This document shows positions 53,890-61,518 of a stretch of DNA of 64,000 bases, one piece after another. The first letter of the stretch is position 1. Every line of letters begins with the position of its first letter. The stretch lies in contig CAKZJX010000060.1 in the NCBI GenBank assembly GCA_937120535.1, positions 1 through 64,000 of the forward strand. Direction: 5' to 3'. The notes under the pieces are model-generated. The model saw only the letters and a program-made list of their open reading frames with translations, was not told the DNA's origin and searched no databases. Source of the DNA: an uncultured Anaerolineae bacterium (GTDB lineage: Bacteria; Chloroflexota; Anaerolineae; Anaerolineales; Villigracilaceae). The translations under genes were made by a program, and so were the position numbers.

Positions 53890-55662
53890 TTACTGGCCGG
53901 GTTTCTTCATCAAGCCCCAGAGGTAATCGTAGTAATCCCAGAGATTGGTGTTGCCCGCATGGGTGGGCGAAGCGATGTTGAGGCCCATGTTGAACGTGGC
54001 CACCACATCATAGGCATCGAAGTCCGTGCCGTCGTGGAATTTGACACCCTTGCGCAGCGAGCAGGTCCAAACCGTCAGATCGGCATTCGGATCGCAAGAC
54101 TCGGCCAGAACGGGGACCACATCAGTGCCATTGATGGTGAAGCCATACAGGGCCTCCATCACCTGTTCGCATGCCCGAAGCGACTCGCCATCCGATTCGT
54201 CGGCGCAGAACAAGCTGATCGGCTCTGCATTCTGCATCCAAACGAAAGTGTCCCGATCGCCGGGCTTGGAGAAGGCAAACAACTCGTTGCCCAACGGGCT
54301 AGCTTGCGGGTTGGTCACGTCAGCCCGATAGGCCGTGGCCGAACCGCCGTGTGCCACAGGCACCATCGGCACCAGTTCCCGAATGGCGTTGTTGGCCGCT
54401 ACATAGTATGGTTCGGATTGTTTTGGATCGACGATTTGGGCGCCCTTTTCCAGATTGTCATAGATTTCTGGGAAGGGATTGCCAAACTGTGGGTTAGCCC
54501 GCCCAAAGTGGAAGTCCAAGAAGTTGGTGACGTGAGGATAGTCGGCGGTCCACCCGAGCAGATACAGACCATCCAGAGAACCCGCGCTGGAGGCTTCGAT
54601 GAAGGCCCCCGACTCCATCAGCACGATCTCGGCGTCAATGTTCAAGTTGTTCTTCAACTGGGCCTGGATGTCCTGCGCCACGTTCGACACCTGGGGCAGG
54701 TAACCGCGCACTACGTCGCGATAGTACAGCTTGGTCTTGAAGCCATCGGGGAAGCCTGCCTCGGCCAACAATTGGCGCCCTGCCTCAGGATCGAAGTCGT
54801 ACCATGCATCGCCCACGCAGCCGTTGGGAATCGCACAAGGTGTGAAATGGCTGGCGACCTCCGAGCCGGGCGGATAGAACTGATCCACGATGCGCTGGCG
54901 ATCGATGCCCATGGCGATCGCTTTGCGCACCCGAACATCATCCCATGGCTTGAAGGTGTTGGTGATGCCGATATAGAAGATGTTCAGGGCCGGCCGGATC
55001 ATCAGTTGCAGGTTCGGATCGTTGCGGATCACTTCAAAGTCATCGGGGCCGACGTTATCGATCCCGTCCACGGTGCCGGCCTGCAACTCCAGCAAGCGTG
55101 CTGCCGACTCGGTAGACCAGCGGAAGATCAACGTCTTGGCTGCCGGAGGCTCACCATAGTAATCCGGATTGGCCACAAAGGTGATGCTTTCACCGCGCTT
55201 CCATTCCTGGAGAATATATGGACCGGTTCCAACCGGTTTCTCCAATCCCTCGCTGGTGCGCTTTCCATCCTTGGCGGTTGCTTCCAACCATTCCGAAGGA
55301 TAGATGGAGAAGACGTTGAAGGCGATCTTAGACAGGAAAGCCGGATCGGGGCGGCACAGGGTGAAGACCACCGTGTGATCATCCGTAGCCACCACCGATT
55401 GAATCAAGCCCGTATAATCGCCGTTGCACTCCTCCGGCGGCACCGACAGGCTCTTGCCATCATACGTGGCAATCGGAATGTCTGCAGGCGGAGCTGGTTC
55501 GGTGGCCGGCGGAGGGGTAGGTTGGACGGCAGGAGGTTGAGTAGGTTGAGCAGGAGCCGGCAGCTTGGTCGCTGGGGGCTGGGTAGCAGACGGACCACAA
55601 GCTGCCAAAACCAAGGCTGCGATCAGCGCTGCAGTCATCAAGGCAAATAGCTTTTTTCTCAT
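53890..55662 (-). CDS. Peptide-type ABC substrate-binding lipoprotein, apparently circularly permuted
   Basis: A 590-residue family-5 (SBP_bac_5) protein with a lipoprotein signal peptide (LALVLAAC, Cys22 lipidated) and a Pro/Thr-rich tether (23-66). The domain order is rearranged. It begins with the middle of a normal family-5 protein (SVVATDDHTVVFTLCRPD, GTGPYILQEWKRGE, RVRKAIAMGIDRQRI, about 85-470). It ends with what is normally the N-terminal segment: NAEPISLFCADESDGESLRA, YGFTINGTDVVPVLAES and LRKGVKFHDGTDFDAYDVVA (about 470-590). The old termini join at about residue 470. Eight cysteines follow the lipobox, suggesting disulfides. GGAGGAG precedes the ATG. Confidence 0.9.
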   Translation of the reverse strand: MRKKLFALMTAALIAALVLAACGPSATQPPATKLPAPAQPTQPPAVQPTPPPATEPAPPADIPIATYDGKSLSVPPEECNGDYTGLIQSVVATDDHTVVFTLCRPDPAFLSKIAFNVFSIYPSEWLEATAKDGKRTSEGLEKPVGTGPYILQEWKRGESITFVANPDYYGEPPAAKTLIFRWSTESAARLLELQAGTVDGIDNVGPDDFEVIRNDPNLQLMIRPALNIFYIGITNTFKPWDDVRVRKAIAMGIDRQRIVDQFYPPGSEVASHFTPCAIPNGCVGDAWYDFDPEAGRQLLAEAGFPDGFKTKLYYRDVVRGYLPQVSNVAQDIQAQLKNNLNIDAEIVLMESGAFIEASSAGSLDGLYLLGWTADYPHVTNFLDFHFGRANPQFGNPFPEIYDNLEKGAQIVDPKQSEPYYVAANNAIRELVPMVPVAHGGSATAYRADVTNPQASPLGNELFAFSKPGDRDTFVWMQNAEPISLFCADESDGESLRACEQVMEALYGFTINGTDVVPVLAESCDPNADLTVWTCSLRKGVKFHDGTDFDAYDVVATFNMGLNIASPTHAGNTNLWDYYDYLWGLMKKPGQ

Positions 55663-55756
55663 TTCTCCTCCAAAAGAGTGGCTTGGGTTCGATGGAAGAT
55701 CAGTCCAGCAACAGGTGTTCTAACCTCCTTTCCAACATCCCGGCAAAGCTAGCCAA

Positions 55757-55762
55757 ATTATA
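55757..55762 (-). promoter_or_regulatory. -10 box of the ABC transporter operon
   Basis: Minus-strand TATAAT about 95 nt before the ATG. A TTTGTT lies 16 bp further upstream as a weak -35; the closer TTGACG is only 10 bp away, too near to act with it. Confidence 0.5.
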
Positions 55763-56138
55763 ACAGCAAAATCGTCAAAACAAACTCCCCAGGGATGTTG
55801 GAGAGTGGATAAAAAGGGTTTTTTTCACACAGAGACACAAAGACACGGGGAGGCTCTGTGGTCTACGTGTTGGGTTCCCATGCGACTCACGTTGCACGGC
55901 AGGGTGGAGGCCGGATCCCAAGCACAGGCCGACCCCGAAGGGAAGAACGCCGAGCGAGGCCGTGATCTCGCTCGCCTGGCGCGACGCTCGCGCTGTTTTT
56001 CGCGTGGTCCAGAAGCCTGGAAGGCAGCCTGGAAGATTTTTCTGTACTGCTTCCACTGCCGTCCGTGGCGCAAGCAGCGTTTTCCGAACTATCCCGCTCA
56101 TGTGTTTCAGTTTATCAACCCATAATTTAGCCGCTCCC

Positions 56139-56209
56139 CTACCGGGCTCTCCTTACGCGTCAAGGGTACTTATTGAACAAGCCCTCTTTTACTTACTCAT
56201 GCACGGTAG
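56139..56209. repeat. Dispersed hairpin repeat, copy B (opposite orientation)
   Basis: Read on the minus strand it opens CTACCGTGCATG and closes GTAAGGAGAGCCCGGTAG, with GTTCAATAAGTACCCTTGAC inside. It matches copy A at 45030-45084 except for a 13-base insertion (AGTAAGTAAAAGA), a 2-base GT insertion and a few substitutions. Confidence 0.65.
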
Positions 56210-56339
56210 GAATTCGAGATGCTCTTGGGCGAGTGGGCATCTCTTCTTGGTTTGAACAGCCCCAATGGCTGTATGCCCGCTTTTTGAGGGTGATCTTATG
56301 GATTTTCATCAAAGCTCTAACGAAATGTCAACCTTTCCT

Positions 56340-56371
56340 TATCGTATCTCCAACAGGGAGTGGATACGATA
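56340..56371 (+). promoter_or_regulatory. Inverted repeat upstream of hsp20 (operator candidate)
   Basis: TATCGTATC (56340-56348), 14-nt spacer, GATACGATA (56363-56371), perfect arms, 38 nt before the TTG start. It is not the CIRCE element (TTAGCACTC-N9-GAGTGCTAA) bound by HrcA. It may be the site of another heat-shock repressor or a leader hairpin. Confidence 0.5.
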
Positions 56372-56409
56372 CAGGTACTTCAACGGTATAGCCAAGAAAG
56401 GAGAGAGCC

Positions 56410-56811
56410 TTGACGTTCTATATTCGACCCATTTCCTATCGTCGGTATATTGCCCCCCGTCGCTGGATGCGGATGGCAGAGGATGAAACGACCTATAAAC
56501 TGGCAGTCGATGTGCGCGAAGAAGACGATGCGTTTGTGTTGACGGCACTGACACCAGGTTTGAAGGCCGAGGATGTGACCATCACCGTGTTGGACGATAT
56601 AGTGACCATCGAGGGTGAATTCAAGCGCGACGATAATAAGGAGTACCTGATTTGTGAGCTGCCACAAGGTGCATTTCGCCGTTCATTGCGCTTACCCACC
56701 TCCATCGAGACCGGAAAAGCAGAGGCTCGGATTACCGATGGCGTGCTCACATTGCGCCTGCCCAAGGCCGAATCGGCCCGTTCCAAGACGATTAAAGTGA
56801 TGGCCAAGTAG
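56410..56811 (+). CDS. hsp20: Small heat shock protein (Hsp20/alpha-crystallin)
   Basis: A 133-residue ATP-independent holdase. The alpha-crystallin domain covers about 30-125: FVLTALTPGLKAEDVTITVL, VTIEGEFKR, GAFRRSLRLPTSIE and the closing ARITDGVLTLRLPKAE. The IxI-type tail is only weakly present (TIKVMAK). The TTG at 56410 is used because AAGGAGAG lies immediately upstream at proper distance. A strong terminator follows. Confidence 0.92.
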   Translation: MTFYIRPISYRRYIAPRRWMRMAEDETTYKLAVDVREEDDAFVLTALTPGLKAEDVTITVLDDIVTIEGEFKRDDNKEYLICELPQGAFRRSLRLPTSIETGKAEARITDGVLTLRLPKAESARSKTIKVMAK

Positions 56812-56834
56812 TGGCTAAGCAGGCAGGGCATTGA

Positions 56835-56868
56835 CTTCCGAAGTCGCTTAGGCTTCGGAAGGTTTTTT
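56835..56868 (+). terminator. Intrinsic terminator of hsp20
   Basis: CTTCCGAAG (56835-56843) pairs with CTTCGGAAG (56853-56861), followed by GTTTTTT. The end touches the stop codon of the convergent mevalonate kinase gene. Confidence 0.85.
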
Positions 56869-57799
56869 AAGATGCACCGACTTGGGTCACAATCACCTCT
56901 CGGGCGCCGGCCCGGCGCAACGCCTGTTCTACTCGGGCAGTGTCGCCGGCCTCTACTAGAGCGATCATGTTGCCCCCACGACCACCGCCGGAGAGTTTAG
57001 CTCCAAGTGCACCGACCCGTCGAGCGGCCTCTACCAACCGATCAAGTTCTGGCGAAGAGACGGTCAACTGTTGCAATAGTGCGTGATTAACATCCATTAG
57101 GGGGCCAAGCTCATCAATTTTGCCCTGTTCTATGGCCTGTCGAGCCAGGCGAACGATATGACCGATTCGATCAAAGATTATCTCCCAGCGTGTGGGATCG
57201 GATTCCCACAGTTTCCGAACATCGGCCACGGATTGGCGGGTGGGTGCGGCGATGCCAGTATCTCCGATCAGCAAGGTAAATGGCCGGCCCGCGCTCAGCG
57301 GCTCGGGAGGACGACCCTTGATAAAGTATACTGGTTTGGCATAGGTGATCACGGTGTTGTCGATGCCTGAAGGGGTGCCATGATGCAGTTTCTCGATCTC
57401 ATAAGCACAGGCGTTGACGTCGTCAGGTGAGAGAGGATGACCGAGAAAGGCCGATAGGGCGCGGAGGAGAGAAATGGTGACAGCTGCTCCAGATCCTAAG
57501 CCGGAGGCAATGGGAATGGTCGAGGCGATGTGAATCTCGAGAGCGGGAGGCGAGGAGATGCCCAGGCGGTGGAAAACGATCTGGATGGCCGACCCGATGG
57601 GGTGTCCGGCAGGAAGCGAGGTCAGGTCGGTGTGCAGGGAAATTTGAGGAGCGTGGATCCAGACTCCGGGGCGGGGCGATTCGGCAACGGTGGTTTCTGC
57701 ATAGACGCAATTCACCGGGACAGCCAAGGCCGGCTGGCCATAGACGACCGCATGTTCGCCAAAGAGGATGATCTTGCCAGGTGCCGAGGCGGTGACCAT
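56867..57799 (-). CDS. mvk: Mevalonate kinase
   Basis: A 310-residue GHMP kinase. It has the N-terminal SAPGKIILFGEHAVVYGQPA, the ATP-binding PIASGLGSGAAVTISLLRAL (Gly where Ser is usual in GLGSSAA) and the C-terminal KLSGGGRGGNMIAL. The conserved HGTPSGIDN loop carries the catalytic Asp. It phosphorylates mevalonate for isopentenyl diphosphate synthesis. A mevalonate pathway in bacteria is uncommon but known in Chloroflexota. It starts 3 nt after the UbiA stop with no Shine-Dalgarno, so it is probably translated by reinitiation. Confidence 0.95.
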   Translation of the reverse strand: MVTASAPGKIILFGEHAVVYGQPALAVPVNCVYAETTVAESPRPGVWIHAPQISLHTDLTSLPAGHPIGSAIQIVFHRLGISSPPALEIHIASTIPIASGLGSGAAVTISLLRALSAFLGHPLSPDDVNACAYEIEKLHHGTPSGIDNTVITYAKPVYFIKGRPPEPLSAGRPFTLLIGDTGIAAPTRQSVADVRKLWESDPTRWEIIFDRIGHIVRLARQAIEQGKIDELGPLMDVNHALLQQLTVSSPELDRLVEAARRVGALGAKLSGGGRGGNMIALVEAGDTARVEQALRRAGAREVIVTQVGAS

Positions 57800-57802
57800 G
57801 GC

Positions 57803-58675
57803 TTATTGTTGAAAGTAGAAGATGATCAGGAGGGCAATGCCAAACAGGACAATGGCAATTTGTATGGGGCGATCGGAGAGCAACACTTCTTCGGGAGCGC
57901 CGGCATCATGGGTGACTTGGATGATGTAGAGATAGCGAAAAATGATGTAGACGATAAAGGGAATGGTCAGCATCATGCTGTGGTTGGGGGGTAGGTTGGG
58001 CGCCGAGAAGGTGTAGAGGGAGTAGGCTAGGATGGTGGCAGCCGAGACGATGGTAACGTATTGGTCGAGCAGAGGGATGGTATAGCCTTCAAGGACTTTG
58101 CGATGGGAGCCCGCCCCTTGATTGAGCAAGGCTAATTCGGCGCGGCGTTTGCCAAAGCCCAGGTAGAGCGAGCCTAGGGTGGTTACAACGTAGAGCCAAG
58201 GTGAGAAGCGCTCCACAGTAATCAGCGTGGTGCCAGCATGTACACGTAAGACAAAGCCAGCCGCTACAATCAGCACATCTACGATGGGAATGTGCTTTAG
58301 CCAACGGGAATAGGCGAGATTGAGCAGGAAGTAGAACACGATTACTTGACCGAATCCCGTCGAGAGTAACCAAGCCATCCCGATGGATAGGGTGGCTAAG
58401 AGGAAGCCGGCGATCCACGCCACCGACAGGGGAAGCTGACCAGAAGGGAGCGGGCGTTTTCGTTTTTCGGGATGCAGGCGATCGACTTCGAGATCGGCTA
58501 GGTCATTGAAGATATAGACGGCACTGGAGATCAAGCAGAAGAGAAGGAATCCAGCCAGGGTGCGAGCAAACGGTTCGGGCTGGAAGAGTTGTTTGTCGAA
58601 CACGAGGGCGAAGAATACAAATCCATTCTTCGTCCAGTGGCGCAGGCGCATGGTTTTGAGGAGAGCGACGAGCAT
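57803..58675 (-). CDS. UbiA-family prenyltransferase (DPPR synthase type)
   Basis: A 290-residue membrane protein with about nine helices. The first aspartate-rich motif is NDLADLEVDRLHPEKRKRPL, and GFGKRRAELALL lies before the second acidic region. Both resemble decaprenyl-phosphate 5-phosphoribosyltransferase. It would attach a polyprenyl phosphate to PRPP for cell-envelope pentose donors; other UbiA acceptors cannot be excluded. Pairing with mevalonate kinase suggests an isoprenoid operon. The ATG at 58675 follows a TATAAT by 7 nt (leaderless). Longer frames upstream read antisense through tlyA and are not real. Confidence 0.88.
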   Translation of the reverse strand: MLVALLKTMRLRHWTKNGFVFFALVFDKQLFQPEPFARTLAGFLLFCLISSAVYIFNDLADLEVDRLHPEKRKRPLPSGQLPLSVAWIAGFLLATLSIGMAWLLSTGFGQVIVFYFLLNLAYSRWLKHIPIVDVLIVAAGFVLRVHAGTTLITVERFSPWLYVVTTLGSLYLGFGKRRAELALLNQGAGSHRKVLEGYTIPLLDQYVTIVSAATILAYSLYTFSAPNLPPNHSMMLTIPFIVYIIFRYLYIIQVTHDAGAPEEVLLSDRPIQIAIVLFGIALLIIFYFQQ

Positions 58676-58682
58676 GGGGGAG

Positions 58683-58733
58683 ATTATAAGCGAGGAAAGG
58701 GGAGAGCAGGAGAGCAGAGAGGAGGGATATAAT
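58683..58733. promoter_or_regulatory. Back-to-back leaderless promoters of ubiA and tlyA
   Basis: TATAAT on the minus strand at 58688-58683 lies 7 nt before the ubiA-type ATG, and TATAAT on the plus strand at 58728-58733 lies 6 nt before the tlyA GTG. Only 64 bp separate the two start codons. Between the boxes is a purine-rich GGAAAGGGGAGAGCAGGAGA tract with no -35 match. Confidence 0.65.
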
Positions 58734-58739
58734 GATGGT

Positions 58740-59549
58740 GTGGCAAAAGTAAGGCTGGATGTGTTGTTGACAAAGCGTGGGTTGGCTGAATCACGGGCAA
58801 GGGCACAGGCGTTGATCTTGGCCGGCCAGGTGCGGGTGAAGGGACAGATAACGCTTAAGCCCGGGACGATGGTCGGCGAGGATGTGGTGATCGAGGTCAT
58901 TTCAGGGCCGCGATTCGTCTCGCGAGGGGGAGAGAAGTTGGATGCAGCGCTGAGTCGCTTTGGCTTGGATGTGCATGGCTTGGTCTGCGCTGATGTGGGC
59001 GCTTCTACCGGCGGATTTACCGATTGTTTGTTGCAGCGCGGGGCACATAGGGTGTATGCGATCGATGTGGGGAAGGGTGTGTTACACTGGAAGTTGCGCA
59101 ATGATCCCCGGGTGATTGTAATGGAGCAGACCAACGCTCGTTTTCTAGAGGCGCTGCCCGAGCCAATCGATTTGGTGACAGTGGATGCTTCGTTTATTTC
59201 GCTCAAGTTGTTGTTGCCGGCCCTCTGCCAATGGTTGAGGCCGGCCGAGGGAAGGGAAACGTCCACGGAACAAGGCGCTGGGATTGTGGCTCTGATCAAG
59301 CCGCAATTTGAGGCCGGCCGTCAAGAGGCAGCGCGCGGGGAAGGAGTGATCCGCGATCCGGCCATTCATCGCCAGGTCTTGTTGGACATATTGACATTTG
59401 CTCAACAACAGGGGCTGGGTATACATGGCCTGATGCGCAGTCCACTCTTGGGGCCAAAAGGGAATGTGGAGTTTTTGGTTTGGTGGAGACCCGGCAGAGG
59501 GGAGTCGGAGCCGGCCCAATGGGTTGAACGGGTGATGAAGGAGGCTTAG
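58740..59549 (+). CDS. tlyA: TlyA family rRNA 2'-O-methyltransferase
   Basis: A 269-residue protein. The S4 RNA-binding domain (1-60, RLDVLLTKRGLAESRARAQA) is followed by an FtsJ-like methyltransferase with SAM motif ADVGASTGGFTDCLLQRGA and catalytic-type K/D/K residues (DVGKGVLHWKL, VTVDASFISLK, ALIKPQFEAG). In mycobacteria TlyA methylates 16S C1409 and 23S C1920 and confers capreomycin sensitivity. The GTG at 58740 is used because of the -10 box 6 nt upstream and the standard N-terminus. Confidence 0.93.
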   Translation: MAKVRLDVLLTKRGLAESRARAQALILAGQVRVKGQITLKPGTMVGEDVVIEVISGPRFVSRGGEKLDAALSRFGLDVHGLVCADVGASTGGFTDCLLQRGAHRVYAIDVGKGVLHWKLRNDPRVIVMEQTNARFLEALPEPIDLVTVDASFISLKLLLPALCQWLRPAEGRETSTEQGAGIVALIKPQFEAGRQEAARGEGVIRDPAIHRQVLLDILTFAQQQGLGIHGLMRSPLLGPKGNVEFLVWWRPGRGESEPAQWVERVMKEA

Positions 59550-59551
59550 GG

Positions 59552-60502
59552 TCAGGAAAGCGCCAGGTTGCGACGCGCTTCGTCTAGAATCTCATCGATC
59601 GTCAGATTGGATCGGTCCGTGCGGGCCGGGTGATAATGAACGTGAACGCGCAACACGTTGGGAATGTTTTCGCTGATCAGACGTTCGACAGCGGTGGCAA
59701 TGATATCCCCTTCTGAGACGCTCAGGAAGCCATCAATGCCGATGGTCATGTTGATGACGATGTGCGGGCCGAAACGATGGGCTTGAAGTTCCTCGAGTTG
59801 GATCACGCCATCTACTTGTTGTAGGTGATGAACGATCTGCTCAGCGAGAACGCGACTAGGGACGGCATCCATGAGTTCGATGGAGGACTCGCGGAGGATA
59901 AAGATACCGGTGCGTAAAATGAGCAACGCTACTAGGGCGCCGGCCAAGGGATCGAGCCAAGGCAAACCACGTTGACCGAAGAAGATGCCCAGCGAGGCCG
60001 CGCCGGCGGAGAAGATATCGTTGCGATGGTCGTAGGCCAAAGCAAACACGACCGGATGATGGATCTGGTTGGCCAACCGACGGGTATAGAAGAACAAGGC
60101 AGTTTTGAGAACAACTGTGCCTAAGGCAACCCAGAGTGCAACATCGGCTGCACCTTGAGAGATTAAGACGCCGTCTAGCATGTCCCAGATCTTGTCCAAG
60201 GCGTCCCAGAAGATCGTAATCGCTGTGACCACGATGAACGCACCCACAGTCAACGAGGCAATGCTCTCGAGTTGGTGATGTCCATATGGGTGCTCGGTAT
60301 CGGCTGGCTTGTTGGCCAAGCGGACAAAGATGGATGTAACGACATAGGAGGCCACATCAGAAGTGGAATTGATCCCTTCAGCCAACAGGGCTGGGCTGTG
60401 TCCCACCACGCCGACAAACGTCTTCACCACCGAAAGTAGGATATTGGCTAGAAGGCCAAGGTTCACTGCCAACAGGCTTTTGCGTTCCCGTTCGTGATGC
60501 AT
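59552..60502 (-). CDS. Cation diffusion facilitator, probable Mn2+ efflux type
   Basis: A 316-residue CDF protein with six helices and a C-terminal ferredoxin-like domain (about 215-295, LEELQAHRFGPHIVINMTIG). The transport site in TM2 is NSTSD and in TM5 DHRND, the N/D-D-D-D pattern reported for manganese CDFs such as MntE, rather than the HxxxD of zinc transporters. The start at ATG 60502 (MHHERERKSL) follows TACAAT by 6 nt; the longer frame upstream includes repeat sequence and is unlikely. It ends 2 nt from convergent tlyA. Confidence 0.88.
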   Translation of the reverse strand: MHHERERKSLLAVNLGLLANILLSVVKTFVGVVGHSPALLAEGINSTSDVASYVVTSIFVRLANKPADTEHPYGHHQLESIASLTVGAFIVVTAITIFWDALDKIWDMLDGVLISQGAADVALWVALGTVVLKTALFFYTRRLANQIHHPVVFALAYDHRNDIFSAGAASLGIFFGQRGLPWLDPLAGALVALLILRTGIFILRESSIELMDAVPSRVLAEQIVHHLQQVDGVIQLEELQAHRFGPHIVINMTIGIDGFLSVSEGDIIATAVERLISENIPNVLRVHVHYHPARTDRSNLTIDEILDEARRNLALS

Positions 60503-60508
60503 ACTGAG

Positions 60509-60537
60509 ATTGTAGTCCGATGTCAACCAGGAGACAA
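60509..60537 (-). promoter_or_regulatory. Leaderless promoter of the CDF gene
   Basis: TTGTCT (60537-60532), 17-bp spacer, TACAAT (60514-60509), then 6 nt to the ATG. This is the best-formed -35 among the leaderless promoters in the window. Confidence 0.7.
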
Positions 60538-60876
60538 TAGCCAAGTTGTCGACAATCTTAGGAAACGATACTGAACGGGGACCGTTCCAAGAACAGTACG
60601 ACACTGTAACATTTTTGGCGGGTTTGGAGAGGATCAAACGCTAGGCCGTTCGATGGTGAGCAAAGCCGTCAACGAATTGGGACAACGAATAAACGAAGGC
60701 ACATTGCTCTTCGCTGGGAGGGTTCAGGCCAACGAGCACTTGCTCATAAATTGTCTTTGTTCTGCCGTTCGTTGACGGTAACTTTGACCGCATCTGCTAG
60801 ATCGGCAAAGAATTTTCGAATGCTCTTGTCAGGTTTTGAAAAAAGGCGAGCTCCTCGTAAGATGGGAGGTGATAGA
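60538..60876. other. Intergenic region with repeat traces
   Basis: 60603-60624 nearly repeats 786-807. CCGTCAACGAA (60666-60676) and TTCGTTGACGG (60768-60778) are perfect 11-bp inverted copies about 90 bp apart, perhaps ends of a small element. No coding frame with a ribosome site until 60877. Confidence 0.45.
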
Positions 60877-61110
60877 TTGCATCGAAGAAGAACTTTGCCA
60901 GAATTGCACGCCCAACTCTCTCAGGAGTGGCAGCCGGTGCTCGACCGCCTCCTGGAGGCGCTGACCGCCTTGCCCTGCGATGGGGACAAGGCGTTATACC
61001 AGCTGTGGGAACAGCTTCCCGGACGGACCAGTCAGCCGGACGAGCGACGCACGCCCTCGGAAAAATTGCGTGCTTTGATCCTGCGCCTGAGCCAGGATCG
61101 GGCGAGATAG
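60877..61110 (+). CDS. Small protein of unknown function
   Basis: 77 residues from TTG 60877: HRRRTLPELHAQLSQEWQPV, then LDRLLEALTALPCDGDKALY and LRALILRLSQDRAR at the end. Helical and amphipathic, one Cys, no membrane segment. GGGAGG at 60864-60869 with a 7-nt spacer is a strong ribosome site and decides the start. No family recognised; flanking sequence contains repeat traces, so it may belong to a mobile element. Confidence 0.45.
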   Translation: MHRRRTLPELHAQLSQEWQPVLDRLLEALTALPCDGDKALYQLWEQLPGRTSQPDERRTPSEKLRALILRLSQDRAR

Positions 61111-61355
61111 ATTCAGTTCGCTCATGACCCGGCCATTCCTTGGACGAATCACCGCACCGAACCAATGATTGGGCGAATCAAACACCGAGCCGAGCGTGTT
61201 CGAGGCGATAAAACTACCGCTGGTCTACTAGCGGGAAGCCTGGCAGCGGCTTAGTTTTGGACAGAGAAGCGCCAAATGCTCTGGGCAGGAGTGGGCCTTT
61301 TGCTCTTGTCGTATTTTTGCCCACCAAATTTGTTACAGTGCACCCTCCGCAGTTC
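61111..61355. other. Gap before the str operon
   Basis: No gene seen in these 245 bases between the small protein and the rpsL promoter; no strong hairpin or repeat recognised. Confidence 0.4.
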
Positions 61356-61384
61356 TTGACGTAACACGAAGCGCGTGATACAAT
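61356..61384 (+). promoter_or_regulatory. Promoter of the rpsL-rpsG-fusA operon
   Basis: TTGACG (61356-61361), 17-bp spacer, TACAAT (61379-61384). The predicted start is near 61391, giving a leader of about 128 nt. Confidence 0.8.
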
Positions 61385-61438
61385 CTAACACCGTTATTTC
61401 TCAGCTCGTTGTCTTGCTTCAGTGAAAGGTTTGGAACA

Positions 61439-61473
61439 AATGAGGCCATCCGGCTGGTTGTGATGGCCTCATT
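61439..61473 (+). terminator. Terminator-like hairpin in the rpsL leader
   Basis: AATGAGGCCATC (61439-61450) pairs with GATGGCCTCATT (61462-61473), a 12-bp perfect stem with an 11-nt loop followed by TTCTGG. It lies in the leader, 45 nt before rpsL, so it may be an attenuator or a regulatory protein-binding stem rather than the end of another gene. Confidence 0.55.
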
Positions 61474-61518
61474 TTCTGGAAAGACGTCTTCTGCTAATTT
61501 TGTGTTTGTGGAGGCAAT

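Larger units (their letters stand above)
55770..56409. other. Long intergenic region with repeat B and an inverted repeat
   Basis: No gene seen. Contents: a low-complexity CACAGAGACACAAAGACACG stretch near 55830; the dispersed hairpin repeat at 56139-56209; an inverted repeat at 56340-56371 ahead of hsp20; and the ribosome site of hsp20 at the right end. Frames around 55825-56073 have Arg-rich, non-protein-like composition. Confidence 0.5.

Noticed and set aside
53959-55650. 563-codon open frame on the plus strand
   Set aside because: It is exactly antisense to the binding-protein gene; its length follows from the GC-rich third positions of the real gene, and it is His/Arg-rich with no domain.
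56340-56371. CIRCE element before hsp20
   Set aside because: The arms TATCGTATC/GATACGATA do not match TTAGCACTC/GAGTGCTAA and the spacer is 14 instead of 9.
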